This document shows positions 1 to 11,664 of a stretch of DNA of 64,000 nucleotides, in pieces. The translations under genes were made by a program, and so were the position numbers. Each line of letters begins with the position of its first letter. Within the stretch, counting starts at the first letter, position 1. Under the pieces are notes generated by a model, which was not told where the DNA came from, searched no databases, and saw nothing but the letters and a program-made list of their open reading frames with translations. Source of the DNA: Paulownia fortunei (taxonomy: Eukaryota; Streptophyta; Magnoliopsida; Lamiales; Paulowniaceae); assembly GCA_019321725.1 (NCBI GenBank), contig CM033108.1, forward strand, positions 12,914,060 through 12,978,059, given 5' to 3'.

Positions 1-819
1 AAATGATAAGCCGGTCATGCTTATTAGATCCTCTTCCAATCAAGGTAGTAAAGCCTAATAAGAAGAAGGGGAGAGAAAGGGTTCCTTGAAGGCCAATCAA
101 AAGAAGGCAATTGGTGAGGTATTGAAGGGTTCTAACAAAGCTGATGACAAATGCCATTACTACGGAAAACCTATGCATTAGAAAAGGAACTGCAAGGAGT
201 ACCCTGCGAGCCTGAAGAGTTCAGATATATATTTTGTTGAAGTTTACTTATTAGTTAACTTGGGTATTGGATACTAGCTATGGGTCTTATCTTTGTAATG
301 AGTTGTAGATGATGGCAAGAAGCAGAAAGCTAAGGACAACAGATACAATTCTACAGTTGGAGAATGGAGCAAAGGTTGCTGCATTAGCCATAGGAACTTT
401 AAACCTAGCTTTGAATAATGGTTTAGTTTTGGTATTGAACAATTTTCTTCATGCACCAGTTATTGTTAAGAACGTCATCTTCATTCTTGTTTTGGATGGA
501 GAAAGCTATGTATTTTTATTTGAGAATGGAAAGTGTTCCATTTCCAAATGTTCTACTGTTATCTTTTCTCGTATATTGATGAATAGTTTATATACTTTAA
601 CTCGCCATAACTCCATTTTCACATTTAACAAAATAAAAGAAAATTAGAAATAATTGTTCCCTAATTTTATAGCACGCAACTTTGGGTTACATTTCTGAAA
701 AAAAGATCCACAAGTTGGCACAATTGTTAGACCTTTGAGTTGAGCAGGCAAGCAAGACCTGTCAACATGTGAATCTTGTCTTAGAGGAAAGATGAGCAAA
801 TCTCCATTTGTTGGACAAG
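1..819 (+). pseudogene. Copia A gag end, protease and integrase N-terminus (broken)
   Basis: Interior of a decayed Ty1/copia element. About 140-240 encodes a gag zinc knuckle that reads CHYYGKPMH, then a stop, then KRNCKEY, so the CCHC finger is damaged. About 265-640 matches the copia aspartic protease, but the catalytic DTG triplet reads DTS (LDTSYGSY). 675-740 resembles the GAG-pre-integrase segment (TLGYISEKKIHKL). 769-819 encodes CESCLRGKMSKSPFVGQ, the cysteine half of the integrase zinc finger. Stops and frameshifts break the frame throughout, so it is not functional. The reading continues across the inserted gypsy element at 11233, which shows it was one gene before the insertion. The left part lies outside the window. 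Confidence 0.8.
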
Positions 820-824
820 TAGAG
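820..824. repeat. 5-bp target site duplication TAGAG, left copy
   Basis: TAGAG lies immediately before the TG of the gypsy 5' LTR and is repeated exactly at 11228-11232 after the CA of the 3' LTR. Five base pairs is the usual duplication for Ty3/gypsy integrases. Confidence 0.9.
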
Positions 825-2906
825 TGTGATACCCAAGCCACTTACTACTCACATGGCCAAATATGATTCATGCATTACATGTTAATTGCGTGCTATTTTC
901 ATTGATATGACGTCATATAATTCATTTTATTTTATACGGCGTTTTTAATCATTGAAAACTTAATTTTGAAGCTCTCGCATGGTATTAATTATCGAATCTC
1001 CTAACCTAAGTGGTTGATTTTATATTGAGATAAGAAGAAATTGAGGTATCAATATAGTGAATAGTGCTAGGTTACACGTGGTAACCTTAGGAGTTCGAAA
1101 GGTGTCACCGAAAAGTTTATAGAAAGTAAGTCGGTTCGATCATGAATTTTAATATTATATGTATATTTAAATCATACACTTAGGACAACTAGACATACAA
1201 TATTATAATTTAAATGTTATATATCTAGGTTCATAGGTTTGTAACACTATCGGTGCACAAACTTATCAGTCGGGCAAGAACCGATGATTTTTGGGTGAAG
1301 AACCTAATGAACGGATATAGGAATTAACTATGGGAATGAATGGTGATGAAGATAGGTTGCAACCAAATAGGAATATGTGAGACACACAAGATTAGGGCTA
1401 CAAGATAACGGAGAAAATCAGATTATACCATTCCATGCCACATCAAGCTTATGCCACCTCATGCTTAGACTTATCAAGCTAGCACCTCAACCTATTCTTC
1501 ACTCTTAAGCTAACAGCCACGACTTGAACCTTATTCTGAACCATTTCATCTTCTAAATACATGGAAAAATATCTCTAAATAGGTCCTAAGTGATTCCAAC
1601 CGAAAAAGGAGGCAAAACAAGCAAAGGGAAGGAGAAATAACCAAGTTCAAGTAGAAAACTGTGCAAGGTGAGCTTAACCTACGGGTTTGGCATGAATTTC
1701 AGATTTATTTTGAGTTTTATTGGCTTATTAAGCTTTGAATATTATTTATAAATGTGTTAGGATGTTATTAGATAGGCTTTGATGCATAAAGAAAGGGTTT
1801 GTGATTGGAAATATTTGATAGAAAACACTTGTGCTAGAAACTGTCACCTTGCTGTATTCTTGTGTTTTAGGCTTCAAAAGTGTATGGTATGTTAAATAAA
1901 ACCTATAATTATCATCATATACATGTTTATATATGAGTTAAGAGTATTGTAATGAATTTTGATTGGTTAGAAATTGAAATAGAGAATGATATTGGAGAAA
2001 CACTCAAACTGCCAAAGTAGCAAAATCTGTTTTGTTTGCTGTGAAGGAGACTGAATTAGGGGAGCTAAATCCATTAGTTTTGGAAAGAATATAACCTTCT
2101 TGTCTCTGTGTATATGTTATATAAGTGTGGTAAAAATTTGGGAGAGATTGAATATACGTAAGGGTACCAAAACTATTAATGTCATGAAGTGCGTAAAAAC
2201 TGTCACGGTAGGAAAAATCTGTTTCACTATGCTGTGAAAGTAGCTGAACTTGGGAAGCTATATCCATGAGTTTTAGAAATTCTATGACATGGTTACATTT
2301 ATATATACATTTATCTAATCAAGTAAATATGAAAATGTGAATTTATCCCATTTGATAACTTATCATATTTCAACCTAGACATGTTGCTATTGAGTGTTAA
2401 CAATTAGGTACATGATATTAGAGTTATAATACTTCAATTATATGATGTTTACATGTATCTAAGATGAGAAATTAAGGTATTGGAGGGACTAAATTGGGTT
2501 CTAGTTTGTAAAACCTAGATAGCTTGGTGTTTAAGGTCTTAGTATGATATTTTATGCTTTCAAATTGTCAATTGGGAATGGTGCTTGATGTTGGTAATAT
2601 TACAGCCTATTTTACATCTAAGATTGGAGGAGAACAATAAACAAATCTAGACTAAGCCACCAACTAAGTAAGAAAGGTAAGTAAAGATTCATTTGCAACT
2701 ACAATACATAGACATAGTAAATGTGTGAATTATATGTAATATCATAAATCATATGTGCATAGTAGAGGGCTCTCATTGAGCATACATACATGGGCATTGT
2801 CATTGGCACGTGCATGCCCATATACGCGCATTGTGATAAATCTTACATTGCACGGCATGATTGTAAGAAAGGAAAATATTTTGCAGACCACTACTAGTGC
2901 ACCGAA

Positions 2907-2996
2907 GCATGTATGGATTTGCATGGTTTTATGCATGGATTTGCAGGTTCGCATGCATGGATTTGCATGCGTATGAGTATGCATGGATTTGCATGC
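2907..2996 (+). repeat. Four tandem copies of an ATGCATGGATTTGCATG motif in the LTR
   Basis: Four spaced copies (near 2907, 2929, 2950 and 2978) of a unit close to GCATGGATTTGCATG, several of them containing the RY/Sph core CATGCATG. The array is kept in the 3' LTR (about 10491-10581) and in the LTR at 49316 (about 51490-51580). RY cores are bound by plant B3 factors of the ABI3/FUS3 type; a regulatory role here is inference. Confidence 0.75.
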
Positions 2997-3411
2997 TTAT
3001 ATGATTATTAGCCATTGGATTATGGCGGTATACAAAGCTTTTTTTCGGTGCATGGGATAGTAGCATTGGTTAGGGGCCCAAGAAAGAAATGATTTTGAGA
3101 GAAATATTTTGATGCATAAAATTGCATTGTGGGCATAGCATGTTGAGATGCATGACTTGATATTGTGGATTATTCTTTGACATGCATAATCATTACTTGC
3201 TGAGCATTAGCTCATATAGTTTATGTATTGTAGGTGTGTACGACGATACCTGAAGCATCTTTTATTGGTTGGGCGGCGGTTGGAGCTCCTGCAGGTGTCT
3301 GATTGGTGTACATGGATGATGACCTGTTGGACTATTTTGTTGGCTTGTTATAGTTTGAGTCAATTGTATTATATTTTTAGACTCGTACTATATTTCGCTT
3401 TTAAAACTTTA

Positions 3412-3420
3412 CTATAAATA
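3412..3420 (+). promoter_or_regulatory. TATA-like box in the gypsy 5' LTR
   Basis: CTATAAATA lies about 220 bp before the LTR end, a reasonable place for the element's own promoter. The same word is at 10996-11004 in the 3' LTR. No transcript data are visible, so this is a candidate only. Confidence 0.35.
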
Positions 3421-3645
3421 AGTATGTAAATATTGTGGTCGTTGTGGGTGTTGTGCTTTTATATAAATACTGATCCTGCTATATACATGACATGTGTGAG
3501 AAAGTATTTTAAATAGGGTTGTGCATGTAAGAAGTGATTTATCTTTTCCTAAAGTGTTACAAAAAAAAATTCCATGCATGCACACAGGTTCTATCATGTC
3601 AAATTATACTAGATATCTAGTTGTCGAGTAGTGGGTGTTACAAAG

Positions 3646-3658
3646 TGGTATCAGAGCC
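3646..3658 (+). other. Primer-binding site, initiator tRNA-Met type
   Basis: TGGTATCAGAGCC starts three bases after the 5' LTR and is the complement expected for the 3' end of plant initiator tRNA-Met. It would prime minus-strand synthesis. Confidence 0.9.
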
Positions 3659-3813
3659 CAGGTCTTGATTCTGTAGACTGTCCATGTACATGATCTTAGA
3701 ACTTGTGGAGCGCAGCCACGCTAGTAAGTTTTACATTATCATATATTGCATTACATATTCCATGAATTATATTGGCCATATGTTGTCAAACTTGTGTAAA
3801 ACAGCGCTGCAAA

Positions 3814-4890
3814 ATGGTGAGAACTCGTGGTGAGAGCAGTGGTGGTGCCAGAGCACAGAGAAATGAGACACCCACCCCGTTAATGATTGAGATACCATGA
3901 TTAACCGATTAACAGAGTTGATTGAACGACAGTCCAAAAAAATTCAGCAACTGATTCGACAGAGAGATAATGGTGAGCAACCACGGGTGGAGGTAAACCA
4001 ACAGCGGGCGGACTATATATATATGGTGGGAGAACGATTTAGGAGGCTGGATCCCCTAACATTTGAGGATGCAATTGATCCTACGCTGCAGAGGACTGGT
4101 TGAGGACCCTGGAAAACATGTTCCAGTATAGCAGGGTGCCAGTAGAGGAGAGGGTAATGTGTGCCACTTTCATGCTTCGCGGTAGTGCAGGCCATTGGTG
4201 GGACATGATCAGCAGCATAGAGGACATTACTACCATGAGTTGGGACAGATTCAAGGAGTTATTCCGAAATAAATATTTCACGGCCCTAGTTCGCATGATG
4301 AAGATGAATGAGTTTATACAACTGCGACAAGGAGCAATGACTATTGGGGAATATATTCATAAATTTGAACAACTGTCCAGGTTCGCTACGCACATGGTCA
4401 GCACTGAAGCACTTAAAGTAGAGAGATTTCTGGAGGGTTTGAGGCCAGAGTTATACCGGGATGTGAATATGGCGGGTACTCAAGGGGTGACATTTTCACA
4501 GGTGGCTGAGAGGGCACTAGTGCAGAATAGGCTGAATTGAGAATCGCTCGTGCACAAGGCTCGACAGCAATTCAGACAGTAGGGACAGAGATGGACTGTG
4601 GGGCAAAAGAGGCCAGTCCAAATGCAGAGGCCGATCCAAATACAGAAGCCGGGATTTAAATTTCAAGGAGAACAAGGCCAACAACAAGAAGGTCAAAATA
4701 AGAGGCCACGGGTCGAACAAGGAAAAGCACCAATGCCAGAAGCTGTATGTCAGAAATGTGGTAATCGACATACTGGAGGCTGCTATATAGATACCAGGAT
4801 GTGTTTCGATGTGGAATACCAGGACATATTGCTAAATTTTGCCCAGGTAAACAAAATCAGACCAGCCAAAAGAATGTACCAGCCAAGGTG
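3814..4890 (+). pseudogene. Gypsy gag (broken)
   Basis: The likely original start is the ATG at 3814 (MVRTRGESSGGA), stopped after 28 codons by TGA at 3898 where a second ATG overlaps in another frame. The retrotransposon gag domain is clear at 4100-4540 (ENMFQYSRVP, FMLRGSAGHWWD, SWDRFKELFRNKYF, FEQLSRFA, ERFLEGLRPEL). Stops follow at 4538 and near 4580. The linker is rich in Gln and basic residues. The CCHC knuckle near 4800 (FRCGIPGHIAKFC) is put out of frame with upstream gag by what looks like a one-base loss in a T run. Gag would form the particle and bind RNA. Confidence 0.88.
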
Positions 4891-5349
4891 TTCACCATGA
4901 CCAGGGCGGATGCAGAAGCAAATCCATCGGTGGTAATAGGTACACTTTATATTTCTAGTGTTCCAACACTTGTATTATTTGATTCTGGAGCCACGCATTC
5001 ATTTGCATCCACTGAGTACGTGAAGAGGCTGGGTAGAATACCAGATGTAGCAGAAATCAGTTATAGTGTAACAGTCCCCTCTGGAGATGCTAGACAAATC
5101 GATCGGATTTTGAGAGCTTGTGCTATACTTGTTGAAGGTAGAGAATTACATGTTGATTTGATTGTACTGGATATGAATGATTACGATGTTATTTTGGGCA
5201 TGGATTGGTTGTCAAAGTATGGGGCTACTATCAACTGTAAGGAAAAGACGGTGACATTTCAACTTTCTGGGAAAGAGTCTTTCACATTTGCCAGCATTGT
5301 GAAGAATTTCAGATTCCCTATGATTTCAGCAGTGAAGGGTACTTGGTGA
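4801..5349 (+). pseudogene. Gypsy aspartic protease segment
   Basis: An uninterrupted frame covers the knuckle and a retropepsin-like protease. The catalytic motif is intact as LVLFDSGATHSFAS, and the second half has VILGMDWLSKYGA, the usual plant gypsy protease signature. It ends at a TGA (5347-5349) because one base is missing relative to the frame that continues into RT as [10 protein letters not shown], so protease and RT are no longer fused. Its role would be to cut Gag-Pol. Confidence 0.88.
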
Positions 5350-6745
5350 GTGTCATGAACATTGAGGAACAACACCCACCAACTCTGAGTGAAATACCAG
5401 TGGTACGGGAATATACTGAAGTATTCCCAGATGATCTCTTGGGACTGCCACCAGATCGTGAAATAGAGTTTGTTAGTAACATACAACCAGGAACGTCTCC
5501 AATTTCTAAAACTCCCTACAGAATGGCTCCCTTGGAGTTGAAAGAATTGAAAGTACAATTACAGGAGTTGTTGGACAAGGGATTCATCAGACCGAGCTTT
5601 TCACCTTGGGAAGCACCAATTCTGTTTGTACGTAAGAAGGATGGCACCATGAGACTGTACATCAATTATCGAGAGTTGAATAGGGTCATGATTAAGAATA
5701 AATATCCATTACCCAGAATCGATGATTTATTTGACCAGCTTCAGGGTGCCGCAATATTTTCAAAGATTGACTTACGCTCCGGGTACCATCAACTGAAAAT
5801 AAAGGAAGAGGATATCCCCAAGATGGTATTTAGTAGTACAAGATATGGGCACTATGAATTTTTTGTGATGCCATTCGGATTGACTAATGCTCCAGCAGCA
5901 TTCATGGATCTGATGAATAGAGTGTTCAAAGAGTTTCTGGATAAATTTGTTATTGTGTTCATCGATGACATTCTAGTTTACTCCAAAACTAAAGAAGAGC
6001 ATACCGCACATTTAACACACGTACTAGAGGTCCTAAAAGTGAAGTAGTTATATGCCAAATTCAAGAAATACGAGTTCTGGTTAGATCGTGTGGTATTCCT
6101 AGGACATGTTATATCCAGAGCAGGAATATCAGTAGATCCAAGTAAAGTTGAAGCTATCAACAACTGGATGCATCCTACTAATCCTTCGGAGGTGCGCAGT
6201 TTTTTGGGTTTAGCTGGATATTACTGAAGATTTGTGGAGGGGTTCTCCAAGATTGCTATGCCACTAACACAATTAACCAGAAAAGAGGTGACGTTTAGAT
6301 GGACTAATATGTGTGAGCGAAGTTTCCAAGAGCTAAAAAAGAGATTGACTTTAGCACCTATTCTCTCAATTCCATCAGGTACTGGAGGATTCGTAATTTA
6401 TAGTGACGCGTCGAAGAATGGATTAGGATGTGTACTGATGCAGAATGGCAAAGTAATTGCGTATGCGTCCAGGCAACTTAAAGAGTACAAAAAGAATTAC
6501 CCCACGCATGACTTGGAACTTGCTGCTGTAGTTTTTGCACTTAAAATATGGAGCACTATTTATATGGTGAACGGTGCGAGATCTATATTGATCACAAGAG
6601 CCTCAAATACTTCTTCACGCATAAAGAGTTGAATATACGGCAGCGGAGATAGCTAGAACTGGTAAAAGATTATGATTGTGCGATCAATTACTACCCAGGT
6701 AAAGCCAACGTTATAGCTGATGCATTGAGCCGAAAATCCACACAA
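5343..6745 (+). pseudogene. Gypsy reverse transcriptase and RNase H (broken)
   Basis: RT runs in one frame to the TAG at 6045: the N-terminal [58 protein letters not shown], and the active site FIDDILVYS (about residues 206-214 of the frame). After the stop come the connection region ([20 protein letters not shown]) and a TGA near 6225. RNase H shows [16 protein letters not shown] and [14 protein letters not shown] with the first Asp and Glu. A frameshift near 6550 and a TAG near 6649 break its end, which finishes with NVIADALSRK. Confidence 0.9.
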
Positions 6746-6749
6746 AGTA

Positions 6750-8305
6750 CAATAGCTATGGCTTTAATTCAGAAATCGAAACTGAATAATTTGCAGAAAA
6801 TGAATATAGAGATTTTACAGACAGGAGTAATAGAGGCAAAGTTGGCAGCTTTGATGCTTTAGCCTACGCTAATTGATAGAATCAAATAGGGACAGCGAGA
6901 TGATGAATATCATCAATATGAGAGAATATGTTGCTGCAGGGAAGTCTCCTGAATTTAAGATGACTCAGAATGATATTTTACAATTTAGAGGGCGGTTTTG
7001 TGTGCCAAATATTGATAACATTCGGGAAGACATTTTAAAAGAGGCACATTCAACCCCTTATTCAGTACATCCAGGGGCTACTAAGATGTATAGAGACTTG
7101 AAAATGCATTATTGGTGGCCGGGTATGAAAAAGGACATCGCCCAGCATATGGAGCAATGTCTAACATGTCAGCAGATAAAGGCCGAACATCAAAGACCCA
7201 CAGGGACTTTGCAACCTCTACTTATTCCAGAATGGAAATGGGAAAGGATCACCATGGATTTCGTAACTGGTTTGCCAAAGACTACTAAGGGTCATGATGC
7301 TATTTGGGTTAGTGTCGACAGATTGACCAAGTCTGCTCATTTCCTTCCCATATGTTCTACCTATTCCATGGATAGCTATGCCCAATTATACGTTCAAGAG
7401 ATTGTCAGACTTCATGGAGTGCCATTGTCTATAGTTTCTGATAGAGATTCAAGATTTTTGTCTGCTTTTTGGAGGAGTTTACACAAAGCTTTGGGAACAC
7501 TATTATCATTTAATACAGCATATCATCCTCAAATGGATGGGCAATCTGAACGAACAATACAAACATTGAAGGATATGCTCAGAGCCTGTGTATTAGACTT
7601 CCAAGGTCAGTGAAGTAAATTCCTACCTTTGGTGGAGTTTTCATACAACAATAGCTATCAGACTAGTATTGGAATGGCTCCCTATGAAGCATTGTATGGC
7701 AAAAAGTGTAGGTCTCCGATACACTGGGATGAAGTTGGTGAGAAAAAACTTTTAGGCCCAGATATGATTCGAGAGATGACAGAAGTCGTGTTACAGATTC
7801 GACGACAAAGAATGCAAACTGCCCAAAATCGACAAAAAAGTTATGCAAATCGAAGAAGAAGGGCGTTTGAGTTTGCGATAGGAGATCAGGTGTTTTTGAA
7901 AGTAGCACCAATGAAGGGCATCATGCGGTTTAGGAAGAAAGGAAAATTGAGTCTCAGATACATTGGCCCGTTCTCAGTGATTGAAAGAATTGGTGATGTT
8001 CTTACAGAATTGGTGATGTTTCTACCAACATCTATGTCCCAAATACATAATGTATTTCATGTGTCTATGCTGAGGAAATATATTGCTAATCCCTCTCACA
8101 TTCTGAAGAATGAACTAGTGGGATTAAAGACAGATTTGAGCTACGAAGAAAAGCCTGTACAGATTTTGTTACGAGAAGTGAAGCAATTAAGAAATAAAAC
8201 TGATTCCATTCGTTAAAGTGTTATGGAAAAACCAATTAGTAGAAGAGGCCACTTGGGAAAGGGAGGACGAAATGAGAACTAAGTATCCTGAACTTTTTCG
8301 GTAAG
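6750..8305 (+). pseudogene. Gypsy integrase with chromodomain-like C-terminus (broken)
   Basis: The main frame runs 6873-7613 and continues after a stop at 7629-8216. The HHCC finger is present ([17 protein letters not shown] then CLTCQQ). All three catalytic acids are visible: Asp in [10 protein letters not shown], Asp in VSDRDSRF and Glu in [11 protein letters not shown]. The GPY-like region is GPFSVIERIGD. The end reads KPVQILLREVKQL, a break, then VEEATWEREDEMRTKYPELF, as in Tekay chromodomain termini. TAG near 6860 and TGA near 7612 interrupt it. It would insert the cDNA; the chromodomain-like tail may steer it to chromatin. Confidence 0.88.
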
Positions 8306-8329
8306 TGAAATTTCGAGGATAAAATTTTT

Positions 8330-8340
8330 ATAAGGAGGGG
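8330..8340 (+). other. Polypurine tract of the gypsy element
   Basis: ATAAGGAGGGG lies two bases before the 3' LTR, the standard site for plus-strand priming. Confidence 0.85.
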
Positions 8341-8342
8341 AG

Positions 8343-11227
8343 TATGCGAGCCACTTACTACTCACATGGCCAAATATGATTCATGTATTACATGTTAATT
8401 GCGTGCTATTTTTATTGATATGACGTCAATAATTTATTTTATTTTATACGGCGTTTTTAATCATTGAAAACTTAATTTTGAAGCTCTCGTACGGTATTGA
8501 TTATCGAATCCCATAACCTAAGTGGTTGATTTTGTATTGAGATAAGAAAAAATTGAGGTATCAATATAGTGAATAGTGCTAGGTTACACGTGGTAACCTT
8601 AGGAGTTCGAAAGGTGTCACCAAAACGTTTATAGAAAGTAAGTCGGTTCAATCATGAATTTTAATATTATATATATATTTAAATCATACACTTGGGACAA
8701 CTAGACATACAATATTTAATTTAAATGTTATATAACTAGGTTCATAGGTTTGTAACACTATCGGTGCACAAACTTATCAATCGGGCAAGAACCGATGATT
8801 TTCGGGTGAAGAACCTAATGAACGGATATAGGAATTAACTATGGGAATAAATGGTGATGAAGATAGGTTGAAACCAAATAGGAATATGTGAGACACACAA
8901 GATTAGGGCTGCAAGATGACGGAAAATATCAGATTATACCATTACATGCCACCTCAAGCTTATGCCACCTCATGCTTAGACTTATCAAGCTAGCACCTCA
9001 ACCTATTCTTCACTCTTAAGATAACAGCCACGACTTGAACCTTATTCTGAACCATTTCAGCTTCTAAATACATGGAAAAATATCTCTAAATAGGTCCTAA
9101 GTGATTCCAACCAAAAAAGGAGGCAAAACAAGCAAAGGGAAGGAGAAATAACCAAGTTCAAGTAGAAAACTGTGCAAGGTGAGCTTAACCTACGGGTTTG
9201 GCATGAATTTTAGATTTATTTTGAGGTTTATTGGCTTATTAAGTTTTTAATATTATTTATAAATGTGTTAGGATGTTATTAGATAGGCTTTGATGCATAA
9301 AGAAAGGGTTTGTGATTAGAAATATTTGATAGAAAACACTTGTGCTAGAAACTGTCACCTTGCTGTATTCTTGTGTTTTAGGCTTCAAAAGTGTATGGTA
9401 TGTTAGATAAAACCTGTAATTATAATCATATACATGTTTATATATGAGTCAAGAGTATTGCAATGAATTTTGATCGGTTAGAAATTGAAATAGAGAATGA
9501 TATTGGAGAAACACTCAAACTGCCAAAGTAGCAAAATCTATTTTGGTGTGCTGTGAAGGAGACTGAATTAGGGGAGCTAAATCCATTAGTTTTGGAAAGA
9601 ATATAACTGGTAGTCTCTGTGTATATATTATATAAGTGTGGTAAAAAGTTGGGAGAGATTGAATATATGTAAGGGTGCCAAAACCATTAATGTCATGAAG
9701 TGCGTAAAACTGTCACGGTAGGAAAAATCTGTTTCACTATGCTGTGAAAGGAGCTGAACTTAGGAAGCTATATCCATGCGTTTTAGCAATTCTATGACAT
9801 GGTTAAATTTATATACATGTTATCTAAGTGTGGTAAAAATTTGGGAGTGATTGGATATGTTTATGGATGTCAAAATTATCATGCAACTAAATTGGACATC
9901 AAGTAAATATGAAAATGTGAATCTATCCTATTTGATAACTTAGCATATTTCAACCTAGACATGTTGCTATTGAGTGTTAACAATTAGGTACATGATATTA
10001 GAGTTATAATACTTCAATTATATGATGTTTACATGTATCTAAGATGAGAAATTAAGGTATTGGAGGGACTAAATTGGGTTCTAGTTTGTAAAACCTAGAT
10101 AGCTTGGTGTTTAAGGTCTTAGTATGATATTTTATGCTTTCAACTTGTCAAATTGGGAATGGTACTTAATGTTGGTAATATTACAGGCTATTTTACATCT
10201 AAGATTGGAGGAGAACAATAAAAAAATCTAGACTAAGCCACCAACCAAGTGAAAGGTAAGTAAAGATTCATTTGCAACTACAATGCATAGACATAGTAAA
10301 TGTGTGAATTATATGTAATATCATAAATCATATGTGCATAGTAGAGGGCTCTCAATTGAGCATACATACATGGGCATTGTCATTGGCACATACATTCATC
10401 ATATATGCGCATTGTGATAAATCTTGCATTGCACGGCATGATTGTAAGAAAGGAAAATATTTTGCTGACCACTACTAGTGCACTGAAGCATGTATGGATT
10501 TGCATGGTTTTATGCATGGATTTGCAGGTTCGCATGCATGGATTTGCATGCATATGAGTATGCATGGATTTGCATGCTTATATGATTATTAGCCATTGGA
10601 TTATGGCAGTATACAGAGCTCTTTTCCGATGCATGGGATAGTAACATTGGTCAGGGGCCCAAGAAAAAAATGATTTTGAGAGAAATATTTTGATGCATAA
10701 AATTGCATTGTGGGCATAGCATGTTGAGATGCATGACTTGATATTGTGGATTATTCTTTGACATGCATAATCATTACTTGCTGAGTGTTAGCTCATATAG
10801 TTTATGCATTGTAGGTGAGTACGACGATACCTGAAGCATCTTTTATTGGTTAGGCGGCGGTTGGAGCTCCTGCAGGTGTTTGAGATTGTGTGTACATGGA
10901 TGATGACCTGTTGGACTATTTTATTGGCTTGTTATAGTTTGAGTCAATTGTATTATATTTTTAGACTCGTTCTATAGTTCGCTTTTAAAACTTTACTATA
11001 AATAAGTATGTTAATATTGTGGTCGTTGTGGGTGTTATACTTTTATATAAATACTGATTCTGTTATATACATGACATGTGTGAGAAAGTATTTTAAACAG
11101 GGTTGTGCATGTAAGAAGTGATTTCTCTTTTCCTAAAGTGTTACAAAAAAAACATTCCATGCATGCACACAGATTCTATCATGTCAAATTATACTAGATA
11201 TTTAGTTGTCGAGTAGTGGGTGTTACA
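8343..11227 (+). repeat. 3' LTR of the gypsy element
   Basis: 2885-bp copy of the 5' LTR ending GGGTGTTACA. Its first bases (TATGCGAGCC) differ from the TGTGATACCC start of the 5' copy, a small deletion at the LTR edge. It keeps the segment near 9818-9890 that the 5' LTR has lost. With the solo LTR at 11665-14721 it forms a large inverted repeat. Confidence 0.92.
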
Positions 11228-11232
11228 TAGAG
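11228..11232. repeat. 5-bp target site duplication TAGAG, right copy
   Basis: Exact copy of 820-824 directly after the 3' LTR. The copia integrase reading resumes here. Confidence 0.9.
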
Positions 11233-11659
11233 CGAGCTAAAGATCTATTTGGTTTGATGCATATAGATGTATGCCAACCACTAAATGTTAATGCTCGAGT
11301 GAAATATCATTAATTCATGAGTCATAAGATGTCTCACTCCACAAACAATGGTACAATAATGTGAGTACATGTATGTGGGTGCTTGTTAAAGAACAAGCAT
11401 ACTGAACATGTCCACTGAAAATTCTATGTTGTGATGGTACACGACTAGTCATTAGACTTAAGGTACCATGGTAGCCTTGTGCACGCTGTACCACATCTTG
11501 ATTTATCTTTTAATTATATGACAATCACAAAGGGGATATGTTAGATGTTGCATTGGCATGCATGAAGATTAAAGAGTAGCAAACAAAGGATCAGTCATTT
11601 ATCTAGTAGAACAAGTGAATCTCCTATGTTTTTATAGTTCATGACTTAGAAGTCCTTGA
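11233..11659 (+). pseudogene. Copia A: integrase stub joined to LTR interior
   Basis: 11233-11305 continues the integrase interrupted at 819 (AKDLFGLMHIDVCQPLNVNA), including the first catalytic Asp region. From about 11306 the sequence matches the interior of a copia LTR (compare 24656-25018), with the shared phrase GGTACCATGGT near 11461 and GGATCAGTCA near 11590. The rest of pol and the first part of the LTR are missing, so this is a large deletion inside copia A. No coding potential remains. Confidence 0.75.
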
Positions 11660-11664
11660 CCAAT
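11660..11664. repeat. 5-bp target site duplication CCAAT, left copy
   Basis: CCAAT flanks the solo LTR on the left and recurs at 14722-14726. Confidence 0.88.

Larger units (their letters stand above)
825..3642 (+). repeat. 5' LTR of the gypsy element
   Basis: 2818-bp direct repeat starting TGTGATACCC and ending GGGTGTTACA, followed by a primer-binding site. It lacks about 70 bp present in the 3' LTR near 9818-9890. It contains a tandem array of a 15-nt motif at 2907-2996 and a TATA-like box at 3412-3420. Related LTRs occur at 8343, 11665 (minus), 21922 and 49316. Confidence 0.92.
825..11227 (+). mobile_element. Complete Ty3/gypsy LTR retrotransposon, Tekay/Del chromovirus type
   Basis: A full 10.4-kb element: 5' LTR, primer-binding site, gag, protease, RT, RNase H, integrase with a chromodomain-like end, polypurine tract and 3' LTR, flanked by the duplication TAGAG. 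Domain order (integrase after RNase H) is that of Ty3/gypsy. LTRs near 2.8 kb and a C-terminus containing EEATWERE followed by MRTKYPELF are typical of the Tekay/Del clade, so the clade is inferred. The two LTRs are alike by eye over their whole length, with scattered substitutions and one gap of about 70 bp. At least nine stops or frameshifts in gag-pol make it non-autonomous now. It inserted into the integrase of copia A. Confidence 0.92.

Noticed and set aside
2907..2996. Spaced short repeats that could suggest a CRISPR
   Set aside because: Units are 15-20 nt with tiny degenerate spacers in a plant LTR, repeated in every related LTR.
3646..3658. tRNA-like sequence TGGTATCAGAGCC (also at 26505 and 52187)
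   Set aside because: Only the 13-nt primer-binding site; no cloverleaf follows, so these are not tRNA genes.
4517..4771. Minus-strand Leu/Ser-rich frame
   Set aside because: Antisense of the Gln-rich gag linker of the gypsy element.
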